In this document: one piece after another, positions 1-8,590 of the stretch
Layout: every line of letters begins with the position of its first letter
Position numbering within the stretch: the stretch's first letter is position 1
Assembly (NCBI GenBank): GCA_016743945.1
Contig: JADGFI010000003.1
Location: forward strand, 186,001-250,000
Direction of reading: 5' to 3'
DNA length: 64,000 nucleotides
From: Desulfobacteraceae bacterium
GTDB taxonomy: Bacteria > Desulfobacterota > Desulfobacteria > Desulfobacterales > Desulfobacteraceae
Made by a program: the position numbers and the translations under genes
The notes under the pieces: model-generated
Told to the model about the DNA's origin: nothing
Seen by the model: the letters and a program-made list of their open reading frames with translations, nothing else
Database searches by the model: none

Positions 1-574
1 GGGTTTGGCCGGGCAGTACAAACAAGGCCACAAGGGTGGTAACAAGGATCAGACCAGAGGCGGAAAAAAAAGCATATCGCCAATGAAGGGGGGGATGAAT
101 CCAGCCCCCCAGCAGACGTCCTCCAAGTCCGCCTAAAACGGTCGCAGCCACATAGGTGCCCATGATCACGGAAAGCCTTTTTCCAGGAAGAGTTTTGGAC
201 AGCCAGGCCGCCAGGCTGGTGGTCAGAGCCGGTATAAAAAGGCCCTGGACAAACCGGGCTCCCACCAGCACCCTGAAATCATGGGTCACCGCACAAACCA
301 TCCCAGCCGCGGCAACGCAGATGCCGCCGGTGAGCAGAATGGGGTGAATGGGGACCTTGTCCGACAAATACCCGAAAAAGAGATTAGAGACTACAATCCC
401 CAGGATGACAGCCGACACGGTCAAAGAGACCTGGACCGTACTCACCCCAAATTCTGCCTGGAGTACCGGCAAAATGGGCTGAGTGATGTAGATATTAGTA
501 AAGGAAGCGGTGACAAGGGCCATCACAGCCATCTGCAATTTGAATGTTCCTTTTTCCGTTTGTCTTTTTTCCAT
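1..574 (-). CDS. MFS transporter, N-terminal part (cut by window edge)
   Basis: The frame is open from an ATG at 574 down to base 1, giving 191 residues with no stop, so the C-terminal half lies outside the window. The protein begins with a short polar stretch (MEKRQTEKGTFK) followed by hydrophobic helices. The segment ITQPILPVLQAEFGVS with the later GYLSDK loop is the typical first helix and motif A region of major facilitator drug/solute efflux proteins of the YnfM/AraJ type. Six or so N-terminal helices are visible. It is divergently transcribed from the molybdenum-storage-like gene at 780. The substrate cannot be told from sequence. I am confident of the superfamily and not of the function. 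Confidence 0.85.
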   Translation of the reverse strand, partial: MEKRQTEKGTFKLQMAVMALVTASFTNIYITQPILPVLQAEFGVSTVQVSLTVSAVILGIVVSNLFFGYLSDKVPIHPILLTGGICVAAAGMVCAVTHDFRVLVGARFVQGLFIPALTTSLAAWLSKTLPGKRLSVIMGTYVAATVLGGLGGRLLGGWIHPPLHWRYAFFSASGLILVTTLVALFVLPGQT

Positions 575-779
575 TGGAATGGATTTAAAGTAAAACAAAA
601 TTTTTCGCAATTAAAATATCGTATTTCTCTGAAAAAAACACCCAGGGCAACGTCAAATCCCCGGGCGATAGGATTCTTTCCTTGACTGACAGTGTTAAAC
701 AATGCAAACTGAGAATACGAATCCTGTTAAAATCTCATCAATTTTCGTGTCCAATAAATAGTTTCTAAAGGAGCCAATT

Positions 780-1631
780 ATGGGAAATTTAATTAAAGAA
801 GACGGCGATAAGGGCAGATTGCATATTGATACCCCTTTTTTGGGTGAATCCCTTGTGAGCAAAGAATTTTTAAAAACCACCGAATCCAAGGAATATTTCA
901 GGATGCACCCGGATATCAACATCTTAAAAATCGGTGGTCAAAGCATCATGGACAGAGGGGCCAAGGCCATATTTCCGATTATAGATGAACTGATTAAGAT
1001 CAAAGAAGATTATAAACTGCTGTTGATGACCGGCGGCGGAACCCGGGCAAGACACGTATACAATATCGGTGTGGACCTGGGCATGCCCACAGGGGTTTTA
1101 TCCAAATTAGGAGACAAGGTTTCCTGGCAGAATGCAGAAATGCTCTCGGTACTTCTGGCAAAACACGGGGGGGTCAAGATCGGCCACGGGGACCATCTTG
1201 AGCAGTTGACCATGTTCTGCAAGGAAGGATACCTGCCCATCACCTTTGGCATCCCGCCCTATGGATTTTTTGAACATCCGGCTGAATTTGGCTCCATTCC
1301 CCCCCATCGAACCGACTGCGGCGCCTTTCTTTTGGCGGAAAACATCGGGGCCAGATCCCTTATTTACCTGAAGGATGAACAAGGCCTTTTTGAGAGTGAC
1401 CCGAAAAAGGCAGGAAAGAATGCCAAAAATTTAAAATTTTATGATAAAATTTCCGTTGATGAACTCATTGAATTGGATTTGGATGACCTGATCATAGAGC
1501 GCCCTATTTTAAAAATGTTCAAACAGGCAAAATGTTTAAGAGAACTTCAGATAATCAATGCCCTTGACCATCCGGAATTGATTCGGGATGCTTTGGAAGG
1601 AAAACACGTGGGCACAATCATTTACAAATAA
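780..1631 (+). CDS. Molybdenum storage protein-like subunit (amino-acid-kinase fold)
   Basis: This 283-residue protein has the amino-acid-kinase (UMP kinase-like) fold. The N-terminal KIGGQSIMDRG strand-loop, the glycine-rich TGGGTRARH loop, the IPPHRTDCGAFLLAE segment and the C-terminal EHVGTII-like ending (KHVGTIIYK) are the landmarks of the Azotobacter vinelandii molybdenum storage protein MosA/MosB. From memory the KIGGQS start and the GVL..LG...QN stretch look closer to the beta subunit. Mos subunits form an alpha3beta3 cage that packs molybdate or tungstate as polyoxometalate clusters in an ATP-dependent way. Only one subunit gene is seen here, so a homo-oligomer or a distant partner is implied. 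The start has an AAGGAG site about 9 bases upstream. A generic amino-acid kinase is the alternative, but the RTDCGAFLL and TRARH motifs argue for Mos. Confidence 0.8.
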   Translation: MGNLIKEDGDKGRLHIDTPFLGESLVSKEFLKTTESKEYFRMHPDINILKIGGQSIMDRGAKAIFPIIDELIKIKEDYKLLLMTGGGTRARHVYNIGVDLGMPTGVLSKLGDKVSWQNAEMLSVLLAKHGGVKIGHGDHLEQLTMFCKEGYLPITFGIPPYGFFEHPAEFGSIPPHRTDCGAFLLAENIGARSLIYLKDEQGLFESDPKKAGKNAKNLKFYDKISVDELIELDLDDLIIERPILKMFKQAKCLRELQIINALDHPELIRDALEGKHVGTIIYK

Positions 1632-1640
1632 ATCGGTGTG

Positions 1641-1690
1641 TATCCGGTAGGATCTTTTCATTTTATACAATCCTACCGGATATTTTTTTT
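1641..1690 (+). terminator. Rho-independent terminator after the Mos-like gene
   Basis: A perfect 13-bp inverted repeat (1641-1653 against 1670-1682, arm TATCCGGTAGGAT) with a 16-nt loop is followed directly by a run of eight T. It begins 9 bases after the stop codon at 1631. The end of the run touches the stop codon of the convergent small gene. Confidence 0.9.
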
Positions 1691-1898
1691 AACGGGACCC
1701 ATCCTTTTTGCCGGTACCATGTCCGGGCAGATAAACGATGGTTGCGCCTGTTTCAGTTGCAATGGCTTCAATTTCTGCCTTTCTGACATGCTTTGAATAG
1801 AGTTTGAGATCATTTCCACTGACACCCACGATTCTAAGCCTGGGTTTTTTTTCCCCTTTTTCAATCTTCCGTCTTTCCCTTACAAATATTTTACTCAT
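1689..1898 (-). CDS. Small basic protein of unknown function next to the Mos-like gene
   Basis: A 69-residue, strongly basic protein with the start MSKIFVRERRK and a core RLRIVGVSGNDLKLYSKH, then a TGATIVYLPG segment. A good ribosome site (AGGGGGAAACC) lies just before the ATG at 1898, and the reading frame ends against the terminator of the convergent Mos-like gene, which makes it a compact, well-bounded gene. I do not recognise a family. The alternating hydrophobic pattern suggests one small alpha/beta unit rather than a membrane protein. It is divergent from the PadR regulator at 2031 and shares about 130 bp of promoter region with it, so it may be a target of that regulator. Confidence 0.6.
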   Translation of the reverse strand: MSKIFVRERRKIEKGEKKPRLRIVGVSGNDLKLYSKHVRKAEIEAIATETGATIVYLPGHGTGKKDGSR

Positions 1899-1943
1899 GG
1901 TTTCCCCCTATCGTTATTGTTGACATCTATTTGCCAACGGCTA

Positions 1944-1972
1944 TTGTTGAATTGAAAAATTTTTTATATAAT
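1944..1972 (+). promoter_or_regulatory. Sigma-70-type promoter for the padR-like gene
   Basis: TTGTTG at 1944-1949 and a consensus TATAAT at 1967-1972 are separated by exactly 17 bp and point at the PadR gene that starts at 2031. Expected transcription starts near 1979, which places the palindrome at 1992-2016 in the early transcribed region. Confidence 0.65.
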
Positions 1973-1991
1973 ACACATATAATTTATTTAA

Positions 1992-2016
1992 ATATATATC
2001 CTTGAAGGATATATAT
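1992..2016. promoter_or_regulatory. Perfect 12-bp palindrome, likely PadR autoregulatory operator
   Basis: ATATATATCCTT, a single G, then its exact reverse complement. The dyad lies 15 bases before the ATG of the padR-like gene and downstream of its promoter. PadR proteins commonly bind AT-rich dyads next to their own gene, so autorepression by road-block is the natural reading. Confidence 0.6.
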
Positions 2017-2030
2017 CAAGGAAAATTTTT

Positions 2031-2399
2031 ATGAACGATAAAAAAATGTCCAAACCCGGTACCAACCGGCAGGAAAGATATATTCAGGCATCTATTCTAA
2101 TGGGGCTGAACGCTGATCCCTCCTATGGGTATGAATTGATTTCCACCATCCAATCCTATGGATTTATCGAGGGAGACGCACCCCCGGGAATGATTTACCG
2201 GCATTTACGCCAGATGGAAGATGATAATTTTGTGCAGTCTGAATGGGAAACAAAACAAGCCGGTGCCGCCAAAAGAATCTACACCATTACCGAGGAAGGA
2301 AAAGAAGTTTTGTCCTACTGGATAAAATTCATGGAGAACAAGGCAAAAAAATTAAATCATTTTGTTCACTTATATAATGAGGCTAAGGATTGCAGATGA
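2031..2399 (+). CDS. PadR family transcriptional regulator
   Basis: This 122-residue protein has the PadR winged-helix pattern: a first helix ending in SILMGLN, the YGYELIS recognition region, then GMIYRHLRQMEDDNFVQSEWE (helix 3 and wing) and the RIYTITEEGKEVLSYW segment that closes the PadR DNA-binding domain, followed by a short C-terminal dimerisation helix. It is a class-2 (short) PadR without a long effector domain. PadR proteins repress transporter or detoxification genes and release DNA on ligand binding. A perfect dyad sits between its promoter and start codon. The neighbours suggest control of the small divergent gene and perhaps of the Mos-like gene, though that is inference. Confidence 0.9.
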   Translation: MNDKKMSKPGTNRQERYIQASILMGLNADPSYGYELISTIQSYGFIEGDAPPGMIYRHLRQMEDDNFVQSEWETKQAGAAKRIYTITEEGKEVLSYWIKFMENKAKKLNHFVHLYNEAKDCR

Positions 2400-2497
2400 A
2401 ATAAAAAATGGGGAAGATTATAAAATTTGCGGTCCTAAAAATAAAATAGGGTAAAAATCCATCCCGGGGGACAAGCAAGACTCCTCCCTGGCCTTTG

Positions 2498-3196
2498 TTA
2501 TGAATTGATCAGCTGAACCATATTATTGACCCAGTTTATTTTCGCTTTTTGAAGGGTGGGGAGGGGATGAAAATATCGATTCTCTGTATCTGGTTTCAAA
2601 AAACCAATCCTGGAAATACCGGTAAGTTTATCCAAACATCTCTCAATCAGCGGGTCCAGATCCGGACTGACACCCCAGGCACATACAACTGGCGAATGGG
2701 ATTTCCGATTGAGATGAGAGGCAAGTTCCCCGGTTCGCTCACCGGAGAAAAGAGAGTGTGCCGTAAATCCAGTCCTATCCTCGATATCACGATACTGGGC
2801 CGCAAACGCTCCCCCCTTGGGATTTCTCAGGTCCGAAAGGTTCAACACCCGGACATGGGACCAGGAACAGTAATGCATGACTCTCATAACTTGATACTGT
2901 GTGGTATCCGGCCTGGTTTTTACCAGAGAGGCGCACATAGCGCCCACCTGTTTCTTTGAGAAAAAATTGTTCGCAGGTTCCAGGGGAAGGGATGACCCCG
3001 GATTCATCATGATAAAAATCGCGTCTGCAGCCCTTTTCAGCAACCGATTGATATCTCTGGGTTTGTCTTTGGTTGTCACAATCTCAAGGACGCTCCGACA
3101 GTCAATCTGTTCGCCTTGGGCAAGGCCTATGGAATAGAAGTGGCCGAACACCTCAAACTTCTTTTTGAGTTTCTCTGCGGGCAAAAATTCAAGCAA
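2498..3196 (-). CDS. DUF1643 family protein
   Basis: A 232-residue soluble protein. The core carries the DUF1643 hallmarks in order: FIMMNPGSSLP, a QYQVMRVMHYCSW helix, VRVLNLSDLRNPKG and PVVCAWGVSPDLDPL. DUF1643 proteins are about 150-250 residues, have no established activity and are often found in accessory regions. The start is a TTG, chosen because AAGGAG lies 9 bases upstream and no in-frame ATG is near. There is no operon partner: the PadR gene converges on it and a decayed TRAP gene lies upstream. I recognise the family but cannot assign a biochemical role. Confidence 0.75.
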   Translation of the reverse strand: MLEFLPAEKLKKKFEVFGHFYSIGLAQGEQIDCRSVLEIVTTKDKPRDINRLLKRAADAIFIMMNPGSSLPLEPANNFFSKKQVGAMCASLVKTRPDTTQYQVMRVMHYCSWSHVRVLNLSDLRNPKGGAFAAQYRDIEDRTGFTAHSLFSGERTGELASHLNRKSHSPVVCAWGVSPDLDPLIERCLDKLTGISRIGFLKPDTENRYFHPLPTLQKAKINWVNNMVQLINS

Positions 3197-3310
3197 TTGG
3201 TGATACTCCTTCTCTGTCAGACAAGCTGCAGCTATTCATAATTTTAATCAATCGCTGAGTATCAATATTTAGAATTTGTGTAAAGGAATTATCCGGTTCG
3301 CCTTTGGGAA

Positions 3311-3510
3311 TCAAAGACAAAGATCAATAACCAGAACCACCAAAGAAAACATGACCCGCCGGCTCAAAGTCCCGGTGGAGTCCTTGGAAACGGAAAGAAT
3401 GCCCTTAAATCCAATTTGCCGATAAACCGCCATGGGAACAAACATGGTATAGGCAACGGCGGCTGATTCCGTGGCCATAAAAACACCGAACAAGCCCCCC
3501 CCTGTTTATT
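3311..3510 (-). pseudogene. Remnant of a TRAP transporter large permease (DctM)
   Basis: About 65 residues read GGGLFGVFMATESAAVAY followed by a hydrophobic stretch and LKDSTGTL-like polar loop (SVSKDSTGTLSRRV). The G-x-F-x-x-TE-x-AAVA motif is the conserved loop and helix of DctM/SiaM large permeases, which are normally about 430 residues. Nothing upstream or downstream continues the homology, so this is an internal fragment left by deletion. It sits between the DUF1643 gene and RNase H on the same strand and shows no ribosome site. Confidence 0.65.
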
Positions 3511-3526
3511 GATTCAACATAACAAG

Positions 3527-4003
3527 TCAGCGAGTTTCTTTTCTCAGAGCATTTCTTGACGCTCTATCCACAAGGGTAAAAAGCCTGTCTATCTCATCTT
3601 TTTGATTGGTAACCTTATGCCCGCGCACCTTAATGAATTCACAGTCCATTTGATCTATTCTGCGATAAAATTCCTGGTACAGTTCATAATTGCGAATTCG
3701 TTTTTTTTTCTTTGAGTGATACCTATTTTGCTCAAGGCGATCACGCCTTCCCAACAGCCCGATAATATTTTGAGAATCCGTATACACCACCACCCGGCGC
3801 CCCAATACTTTTGCATCGGCCATTGCCCATAACAGGGTCTGCAATTCCAGCTTTGTTGAAGAGGTGTGCTCAAATCGCCTCAACCGCACCCGGCGTCCCA
3901 GGGAATCCAGGGAAAACCCATTGTCCGCAACCATCAAATAAGCCCCATAGCCGATATTGGAATGCGGGTCCACACTTCCATCTGTAAATATTTTTAAATC
4001 CAT
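3527..4003 (-). CDS. rnhA: Ribonuclease HI family protein
   Basis: A 158-residue RNase H-fold protein. The catalytic carboxylates are in place: Asp in FTDGSVDP near residue 7, Glu in KLELQTLLWA near 52, Asp in VYTDSQN near 75 and the last Asp in LVDRASRNA near 147, with the GHK loop histidine before it. RNase HI cuts the RNA strand of RNA-DNA hybrids at R-loops and Okazaki primers. The sequence diverges from classical RnhA around the basic handle (HSKKKKRIRN), so it may be a specialised paralogue of the housekeeping enzyme. It is a single-gene unit facing away from the cytochrome gene. Confidence 0.82.
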   Translation of the reverse strand: MDLKIFTDGSVDPHSNIGYGAYLMVADNGFSLDSLGRRVRLRRFEHTSSTKLELQTLLWAMADAKVLGRRVVVYTDSQNIIGLLGRRDRLEQNRYHSKKKKRIRNYELYQEFYRRIDQMDCEFIKVRGHKVTNQKDEIDRLFTLVDRASRNALRKETR

Positions 4004-4165
4004 AATAAGTTAATGGTGTTATGCCATGGTAAAAATATTTTGCCAATAGGATGTTTTTAGTAGGATAAAATAAATACAAACAAAAAATAACCATTGACAC
4101 GAGGGACCGGATAACCGTATTTTTCAAAAGATTTATTGACAATCCATCATCCCGGAGGACACAAA

Positions 4166-4543
4166 ATGGCGCAAAAAAAAAATAGGAACCTTTCTTTTCT
4201 TTATTTAATTTTTATTTGTTTAATCCTGGCAGGATTATTTCTTGGGCCAATATTAACCTTTGCAGGCGAGCCCCGGGGTCGAGAAGAGATATCGCTTTAC
4301 GGCGGCCGGTCCGGAAACATTCTTTTTCCCCACCATCTGCATCAAAAAGTGGTGACGGACTGCCAGACCTGCCATGTTGATTTTGCCCAGGAAGAAGGGG
4401 CCCTCGAGGCGGCTAAAAAATCAGAGGCGCTCAAAAAAAAACAGGTGATGAACAAGACCTGTCTCAAATGCCATAGGGCTGTAAAAGAATCCGGAGAAAA
4501 ATCAGGGCCCACCAATTGCAAGCATTGCCATACTAAAAAATAG
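4166..4543 (+). CDS. Periplasmic triheme c-type cytochrome (class III / c7-like)
   Basis: A 125-residue exported protein. A basic start and hydrophobic core (residues 10-33, ending TFAGE) form a signal peptide. Three CXXCH haem sites follow: CQTCH at 66, CLKCH at 99 and CKHCH at 118, with a paired-histidine segment FPHHLHQ upstream that can supply axial ligands as in cytochromes c3 and c7. Tetraheme c3 has four sites; three sites fit the c7 group. The ATG at 4166 was chosen over an in-frame ATG at 4136 because GGAGG lies 8 bases before it. Its likely role is periplasmic electron carriage. The close downstream gene yaaA (7 bp gap) is functionally unrelated. Confidence 0.88.
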   Translation: MAQKKNRNLSFLYLIFICLILAGLFLGPILTFAGEPRGREEISLYGGRSGNILFPHHLHQKVVTDCQTCHVDFAQEEGALEAAKKSEALKKKQVMNKTCLKCHRAVKESGEKSGPTNCKHCHTKK

Positions 4544-4550
4544 CATTGCC

Positions 4551-5315
4551 ATGAAAATACTGATATCTCCGACCAAAACCATGGTCTTTGACATCCCCCC
4601 GACCCGCCTGCAAATGGGGATGAGCCGACCCAGGTTTGAGCGAGAAGCCAATCTCTTGAACCAGGAATTGAAGGCCCTGGATTTTGGGGCCTTAAAAAAA
4701 TTATTTAAAACCAGTGACGCGCTGACCCAGAAGACCCGGGATCAGATCCATGATTTTACCTTGACGGCTCCCGGACCCGCCCTGTTTGTCTTCCAGGGAG
4801 AGGCATTTAAAACCATGAACCCCCGACGATTTGATCCGGATCAGCTGGTGTTTGCAAATAAAACCCTGCAAATTTTTTCCGGATTATACGGGATATTGCG
4901 CCCCATGGACGGCATCAAACCCTACCGCCTGGATTTCAATACCCCCCTTCGCTGGGATTTCAAAGGACTAAAACTATTTTGGCAGAAAAAAATCATCCCC
5001 TATTTTGAAGAGCAAACCCAAAAAGATGAAGTGATTTTAAATCTGGCCTCGGAGGAATATAGCAGCATCCTGGGCCCCAGCCGGTTAAAAGCTCAGGTAA
5101 TCACCCTGCAATTTCGGGAAATGATAAAGGAAAAATTAAAAAATCTGTCTGTCCGGGCAAAACAGGCCAGGGGACTTTTTGCAGGTGAGATCATTCAAAA
5201 AAAAATTACCAATGCCAACGCCATAAAAGAAATCACCCTAGCCGGTTATGAATATAAAAAAAATCTCTCCACCGAAACCGAATGGTTTTTTATTCGCCGG
5301 AATGGAGAAAAATGA
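4551..5315 (+). CDS. yaaA: YaaA family peroxide-stress protein (DUF328)
   Basis: A 254-residue protein with the full YaaA pattern: start MKILISPTKTM, ALFVFQGEAFKTMNP, IFSGLYGILRPMDGIKPYRLDF, then LASEEYSSIL and the late ARGLFAGEII segment. E. coli YaaA lowers intracellular free iron and so limits Fenton damage during hydrogen peroxide stress; the family has a DNA-binding fold. Length matches E. coli (about 258). It starts 7 bp after the cytochrome gene and its TGA overlaps the ATG of the PAS sensor (ATGA), so the three genes are probably co-transcribed. Confidence 0.93.
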   Translation: MKILISPTKTMVFDIPPTRLQMGMSRPRFEREANLLNQELKALDFGALKKLFKTSDALTQKTRDQIHDFTLTAPGPALFVFQGEAFKTMNPRRFDPDQLVFANKTLQIFSGLYGILRPMDGIKPYRLDFNTPLRWDFKGLKLFWQKKIIPYFEEQTQKDEVILNLASEEYSSILGPSRLKAQVITLQFREMIKEKLKNLSVRAKQARGLFAGEIIQKKITNANAIKEITLAGYEYKKNLSTETEWFFIRRNGEK

Positions 5316-6856
5316 CAAAAAAAAAGCCCCCCCATTTTAAAGACAGGTACAGTCCCTATACCCGACAAAAAAACCAAATTTATCGGATCACTCTGACCCT
5401 GGCCGTTCCCATCATCAGCTTCTTTGGCATTTATAATTTCATGCGCAACAATTTCATTGAACTTCTGATTGATATCCTCATTCTAATTTTGTTTGCCGGA
5501 TGCTTTTTCGGGCTTAAAAAAGGATATGACACCCTGGTTTACAAAACAAGCATCAGCCTTATTGCCCTTGCCGTCCTGATCAATATTGCTGGCGGCACCG
5601 GCGGGATCGCCGCCCTTTTCTGGATGTTCATTCTCCCCCCCATTGCCTTTTTTTTCCTGGGCAGAAAAACCGGTTTTTGGATCATTGCTTTTTCCACACT
5701 GATGTTTGGTGTGCTGATCCTGGAACCTGGCTTTTTAACTACCCATGGGTATGATTTCCACACCAGTCTGCGGTTTTTGAGCACCTATCTTTTTGTGGTC
5801 ATCCTGTCCCTGGCCTTTGAAACGGCTCGGATCCATTATGAGAGGAATCTGGAACACCACCATAACCGGATAAAAGAGCAAAAAGACTTTCTTGAAACCC
5901 TGATGGAAACCCTGCCCAGTCCGGTTTTTTTCAAAGATACCCAGGGGATCTACCAGGGCTGCAACCCGGCATTCGAAAAGATAACCCGCCGCCCAAAAGA
6001 AGAGATCATTGGAAAAACAGTATACGATATGGCTCCCCGGGAAATAGCCGATGAATATCTGAAACAAGACACCCTGTTGTTCAATTCCCCGGGCAGGCAG
6101 ACCTATGAATGGAAGATCAAATCTGACAACAAAATTTGTCAGGTTATCTTCAACAAATCCACATACGCGGACAAGGACGGCAATATCCAGGGTTTGATAG
6201 GGGTGATGACCGACATTACCGAGTTAAAACAAAAAGAGATCATTTTAAAAGAGAACGAACTCCGATTCAGAACCCTGTTTGAAGAAGCAAAAGATGCCAT
6301 TTATCTTTTTGATGGGGCCGGTAATTTTCTAAATGTAAACCAGGCGGCCTGTGATACAAGCGGCTATACCAAAGAGGAACTAATTGGCCTGTCTGTGGAT
6401 CAGCTTGACCGGGAATTTACCCAAAAAAGTGTGCCACAATTGCTTGACCCCATACAACCGGGTCAAACCCTTCAGGTAAACGGAACCCATATCAAAAAAA
6501 ACGGGACCTGTTTCCCCGTCGAAGTGGGAATCAGCTGCTTTACACAAGACAATGCCATTGTATACCTGGGGCATGCCAGGGATATCAGCGAAAGGAAAAA
6601 AGCTGAAGCTGAAAAGGAAAAACTGATCCAGGAACTTGGAAGGGCAATCAAGGAAATCAAAACCCTCAGCGGTATGCTGCCCATTTGTTCTTCCTGTAAA
6701 AAAATACGGGATGATCAGGGATACTGGAACCGGATTGAAACCTATATAGAAAAAAATTCCGATGCTCTTTTCAGCCACAGCATTTGCCCGGAGTGTTCGG
6801 AAAAGCTATACGGGGAAGAATCTTGGTTTAAAAAAAGGAAGGAAAAGAAAAAATAA
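5312..6856 (+). CDS. Membrane PAS-PAS sensor with C-terminal four-cysteine domain
   Basis: 514 residues. After a basic start come about five membrane helices (residues 25-180), a short coiled region, two PAS domains (roughly 200-315, starting TLMETLPSPVFFKDTQG, and 325-445, starting LFEEAKDAIYLFDG), another short coil, and a C-terminal module with GMLPICSSCKKIRDDQGYW and later SICPECSEKLY. That C-terminal module, with two C-x-x-C pairs, recurs at the end of PAS sensors in deltaproteobacteria. There is no kinase, GGDEF or REC domain, so the output is not a classical one; the paired cysteines suggest metal or redox sensing, which is inference. The start overlaps the yaaA stop as ATGA with GGAG just upstream. 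Confidence 0.8.
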   Translation: MTKKKPPHFKDRYSPYTRQKNQIYRITLTLAVPIISFFGIYNFMRNNFIELLIDILILILFAGCFFGLKKGYDTLVYKTSISLIALAVLINIAGGTGGIAALFWMFILPPIAFFFLGRKTGFWIIAFSTLMFGVLILEPGFLTTHGYDFHTSLRFLSTYLFVVILSLAFETARIHYERNLEHHHNRIKEQKDFLETLMETLPSPVFFKDTQGIYQGCNPAFEKITRRPKEEIIGKTVYDMAPREIADEYLKQDTLLFNSPGRQTYEWKIKSDNKICQVIFNKSTYADKDGNIQGLIGVMTDITELKQKEIILKENELRFRTLFEEAKDAIYLFDGAGNFLNVNQAACDTSGYTKEELIGLSVDQLDREFTQKSVPQLLDPIQPGQTLQVNGTHIKKNGTCFPVEVGISCFTQDNAIVYLGHARDISERKKAEAEKEKLIQELGRAIKEIKTLSGMLPICSSCKKIRDDQGYWNRIETYIEKNSDALFSHSICPECSEKLYGEESWFKKRKEKKK

Positions 6857-6931
6857 ATTGGATCACCAAACTCCCGCTGATGACGATACAACAGATTTTG
6901 GACGTGGATACACACGTGAGACGGGAAAAAT

Positions 6932-6959
6932 TTGACTATTTTTTTTGATCTGATATACA
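6932..6959 (+). promoter_or_regulatory. Promoter for glpK
   Basis: TTGACT at 6932-6937 and TATACA at 6954-6959 with a 16-bp spacer, about 50 bases before the glpK ATG. It suggests glpK is transcribed apart from the PAS sensor gene. Confidence 0.55.
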
Positions 6960-7009
6960 CGTTAAATACCAGATGACAGATATTAAAATTATGATAAAAG
7001 GGGTGGGCT

Positions 7010-8527
7010 ATGGCAAAATATCTTGGGGCAGTTGATCAGGGGACAACCAGTACCCGGTTTATTATTTTTGACAAACACGGGGCCATTATCAGCGCCAGCC
7101 AGATGGAGCACGATCAAATCTGCAAAAAACCCGGCTGGGTCGCCCATGACGGCAATCAAATCTGGAAAAATACAGAAATGGTCATCCGCCAGGCCCTGGA
7201 AAAAGCAGGCATCACAGGACAAGATCTGGCCGCCATCGGCGTGACCAACCAGCGGGAAACCGTCATTGCCTGGGACCGACACACGGGTAAACCACTGAAC
7301 AATGCCATTGTCTGGCAATGCACCCGTTCCCATGAAACCTGCAAGGAACTGGACAAGGTCTATGGCAAGGATAATTTTCGATCCAAAACCGGCCTGCCCA
7401 CGGCCACCTATTTTTCAGGCCCCAAAATCAAATGGATGATGGACCAAATACCAGAGATTAAACAGGCCGTGGATAAAGGGGATGCCATTTTCGGCACCAT
7501 GGACACCTGGATCATCTGGAACCTTACCGGCGGGCCCGGCAAGGGGCGGCATGTCACCGATGTGACCAATGCCTCCCGCACCCTGCTCATGAATCTTTTT
7601 ACCCTGGATTGGGACGATGAAATTTTAGCAATCATGGGGATCCCTAAATCCTGCCTTCCCCAAATCGTCCCTTCCTCCCATCCAACTGCATTTGGGAAAA
7701 CAAGTCGCAACGGCCCCTTCCAAAGCCAGGTGACGGTGGGAGGTGCACTGGGGGACCAGCAGGCCGCCCTGTTCGGCCAAACCTGTTTTGAACCGGGTGA
7801 GGCCAAAAACACCTATGGGACCGGGTGTTTTCTGCTCTTTAACACTGGCAATACCATTAAATTTTCCGACCATGGGCTTTTGACCACGGTGGGGTATCAG
7901 ATCGGCGATCAGGATGCGGTTTACGCCCTTGAGGGATCCATTGCCTATGCCGGTGCCCTGGTCCAATGGGTCAGAGATAATCTGGGGCTTATCCCTTCAG
8001 CTCCTGCAATTGAAACCCTCGCCAATACAGTGGACAACAACGGTGATGTCTATGTTGTGCCGGCCTTTTCAGGCCTGTTCGCCCCCTATTGGCGATCCGA
8101 TGCCAGAGGGGTTATTGCCGGACTCACCCAATTTGCCAACAAGGGCCATATTGCCCGGGCAGTTCTCGAGGCCTGCGCCTACCAGACAAAGGACATTGTG
8201 GAAGCCATAAACCTGGACCTGGGAAAAGGAATTGACTTAAAATCCCTGAAAGTTGACGGCGGCATGGTGGTCAACAAAACCCTGATGCAATTCCAGGCCG
8301 ATATTCTCAATGTATCGGTTACCCGGCCTAAGGTAGCGGAAACCACTGCCCTGGGAGCTGCCTATGCTGCAGGACTTGCCGTGGGGTTTTGGCCGGACAC
8401 GGCAGCCTTAAAAAAAAATTGGCATGTCCATTCCAGCTGGGAACCCGACATGGCCGACACCCAGCGCAATGACCTCTACCGCGGTTGGAAAAAAGCCGTT
8501 CAAAAAACCCTGGCATGGAAAGAATAA
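7010..8527 (+). CDS. glpK: Glycerol kinase
   Basis: A 505-residue FGGY-family kinase. The N-terminal [17 protein letters not shown] phosphate loop, ATP-site region, [18 protein letters not shown], the [14 protein letters not shown] segment and the FGGY-type signature region near [14 protein letters not shown] are all characteristic of GlpK, and the length equals that of E. coli GlpK. It phosphorylates glycerol to sn-glycerol 3-phosphate. No glycerol facilitator or glycerol-3-phosphate dehydrogenase is adjacent, so it may serve lipid recycling or glycerol use with partners elsewhere. It has its own promoter. Confidence 0.97.
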   Translation: MAKYLGAVDQGTTSTRFIIFDKHGAIISASQMEHDQICKKPGWVAHDGNQIWKNTEMVIRQALEKAGITGQDLAAIGVTNQRETVIAWDRHTGKPLNNAIVWQCTRSHETCKELDKVYGKDNFRSKTGLPTATYFSGPKIKWMMDQIPEIKQAVDKGDAIFGTMDTWIIWNLTGGPGKGRHVTDVTNASRTLLMNLFTLDWDDEILAIMGIPKSCLPQIVPSSHPTAFGKTSRNGPFQSQVTVGGALGDQQAALFGQTCFEPGEAKNTYGTGCFLLFNTGNTIKFSDHGLLTTVGYQIGDQDAVYALEGSIAYAGALVQWVRDNLGLIPSAPAIETLANTVDNNGDVYVVPAFSGLFAPYWRSDARGVIAGLTQFANKGHIARAVLEACAYQTKDIVEAINLDLGKGIDLKSLKVDGGMVVNKTLMQFQADILNVSVTRPKVAETTALGAAYAAGLAVGFWPDTAALKKNWHVHSSWEPDMADTQRNDLYRGWKKAVQKTLAWKE

Positions 8528-8590
8528 GCGGATTTACTTAGATTCCAAAACATGATAGGAACTCCTGAACGAGCGTAAACAGGAGCATAA

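Noticed and set aside
281-685. 134-codon plus-strand frame
   Set aside because: It is antisense to the MFS transporter, whose membrane-protein codons are far more convincing.
682-710. TTGACT at 682 as promoter of the Mos-like gene
   Set aside because: No acceptable -10 box at 16-18 bp spacing was found.
3197-3310. Extension of the TRAP remnant or another gene
   Set aside because: No further similarity to a TRAP permease was visible and no frame has a start with a ribosome site.
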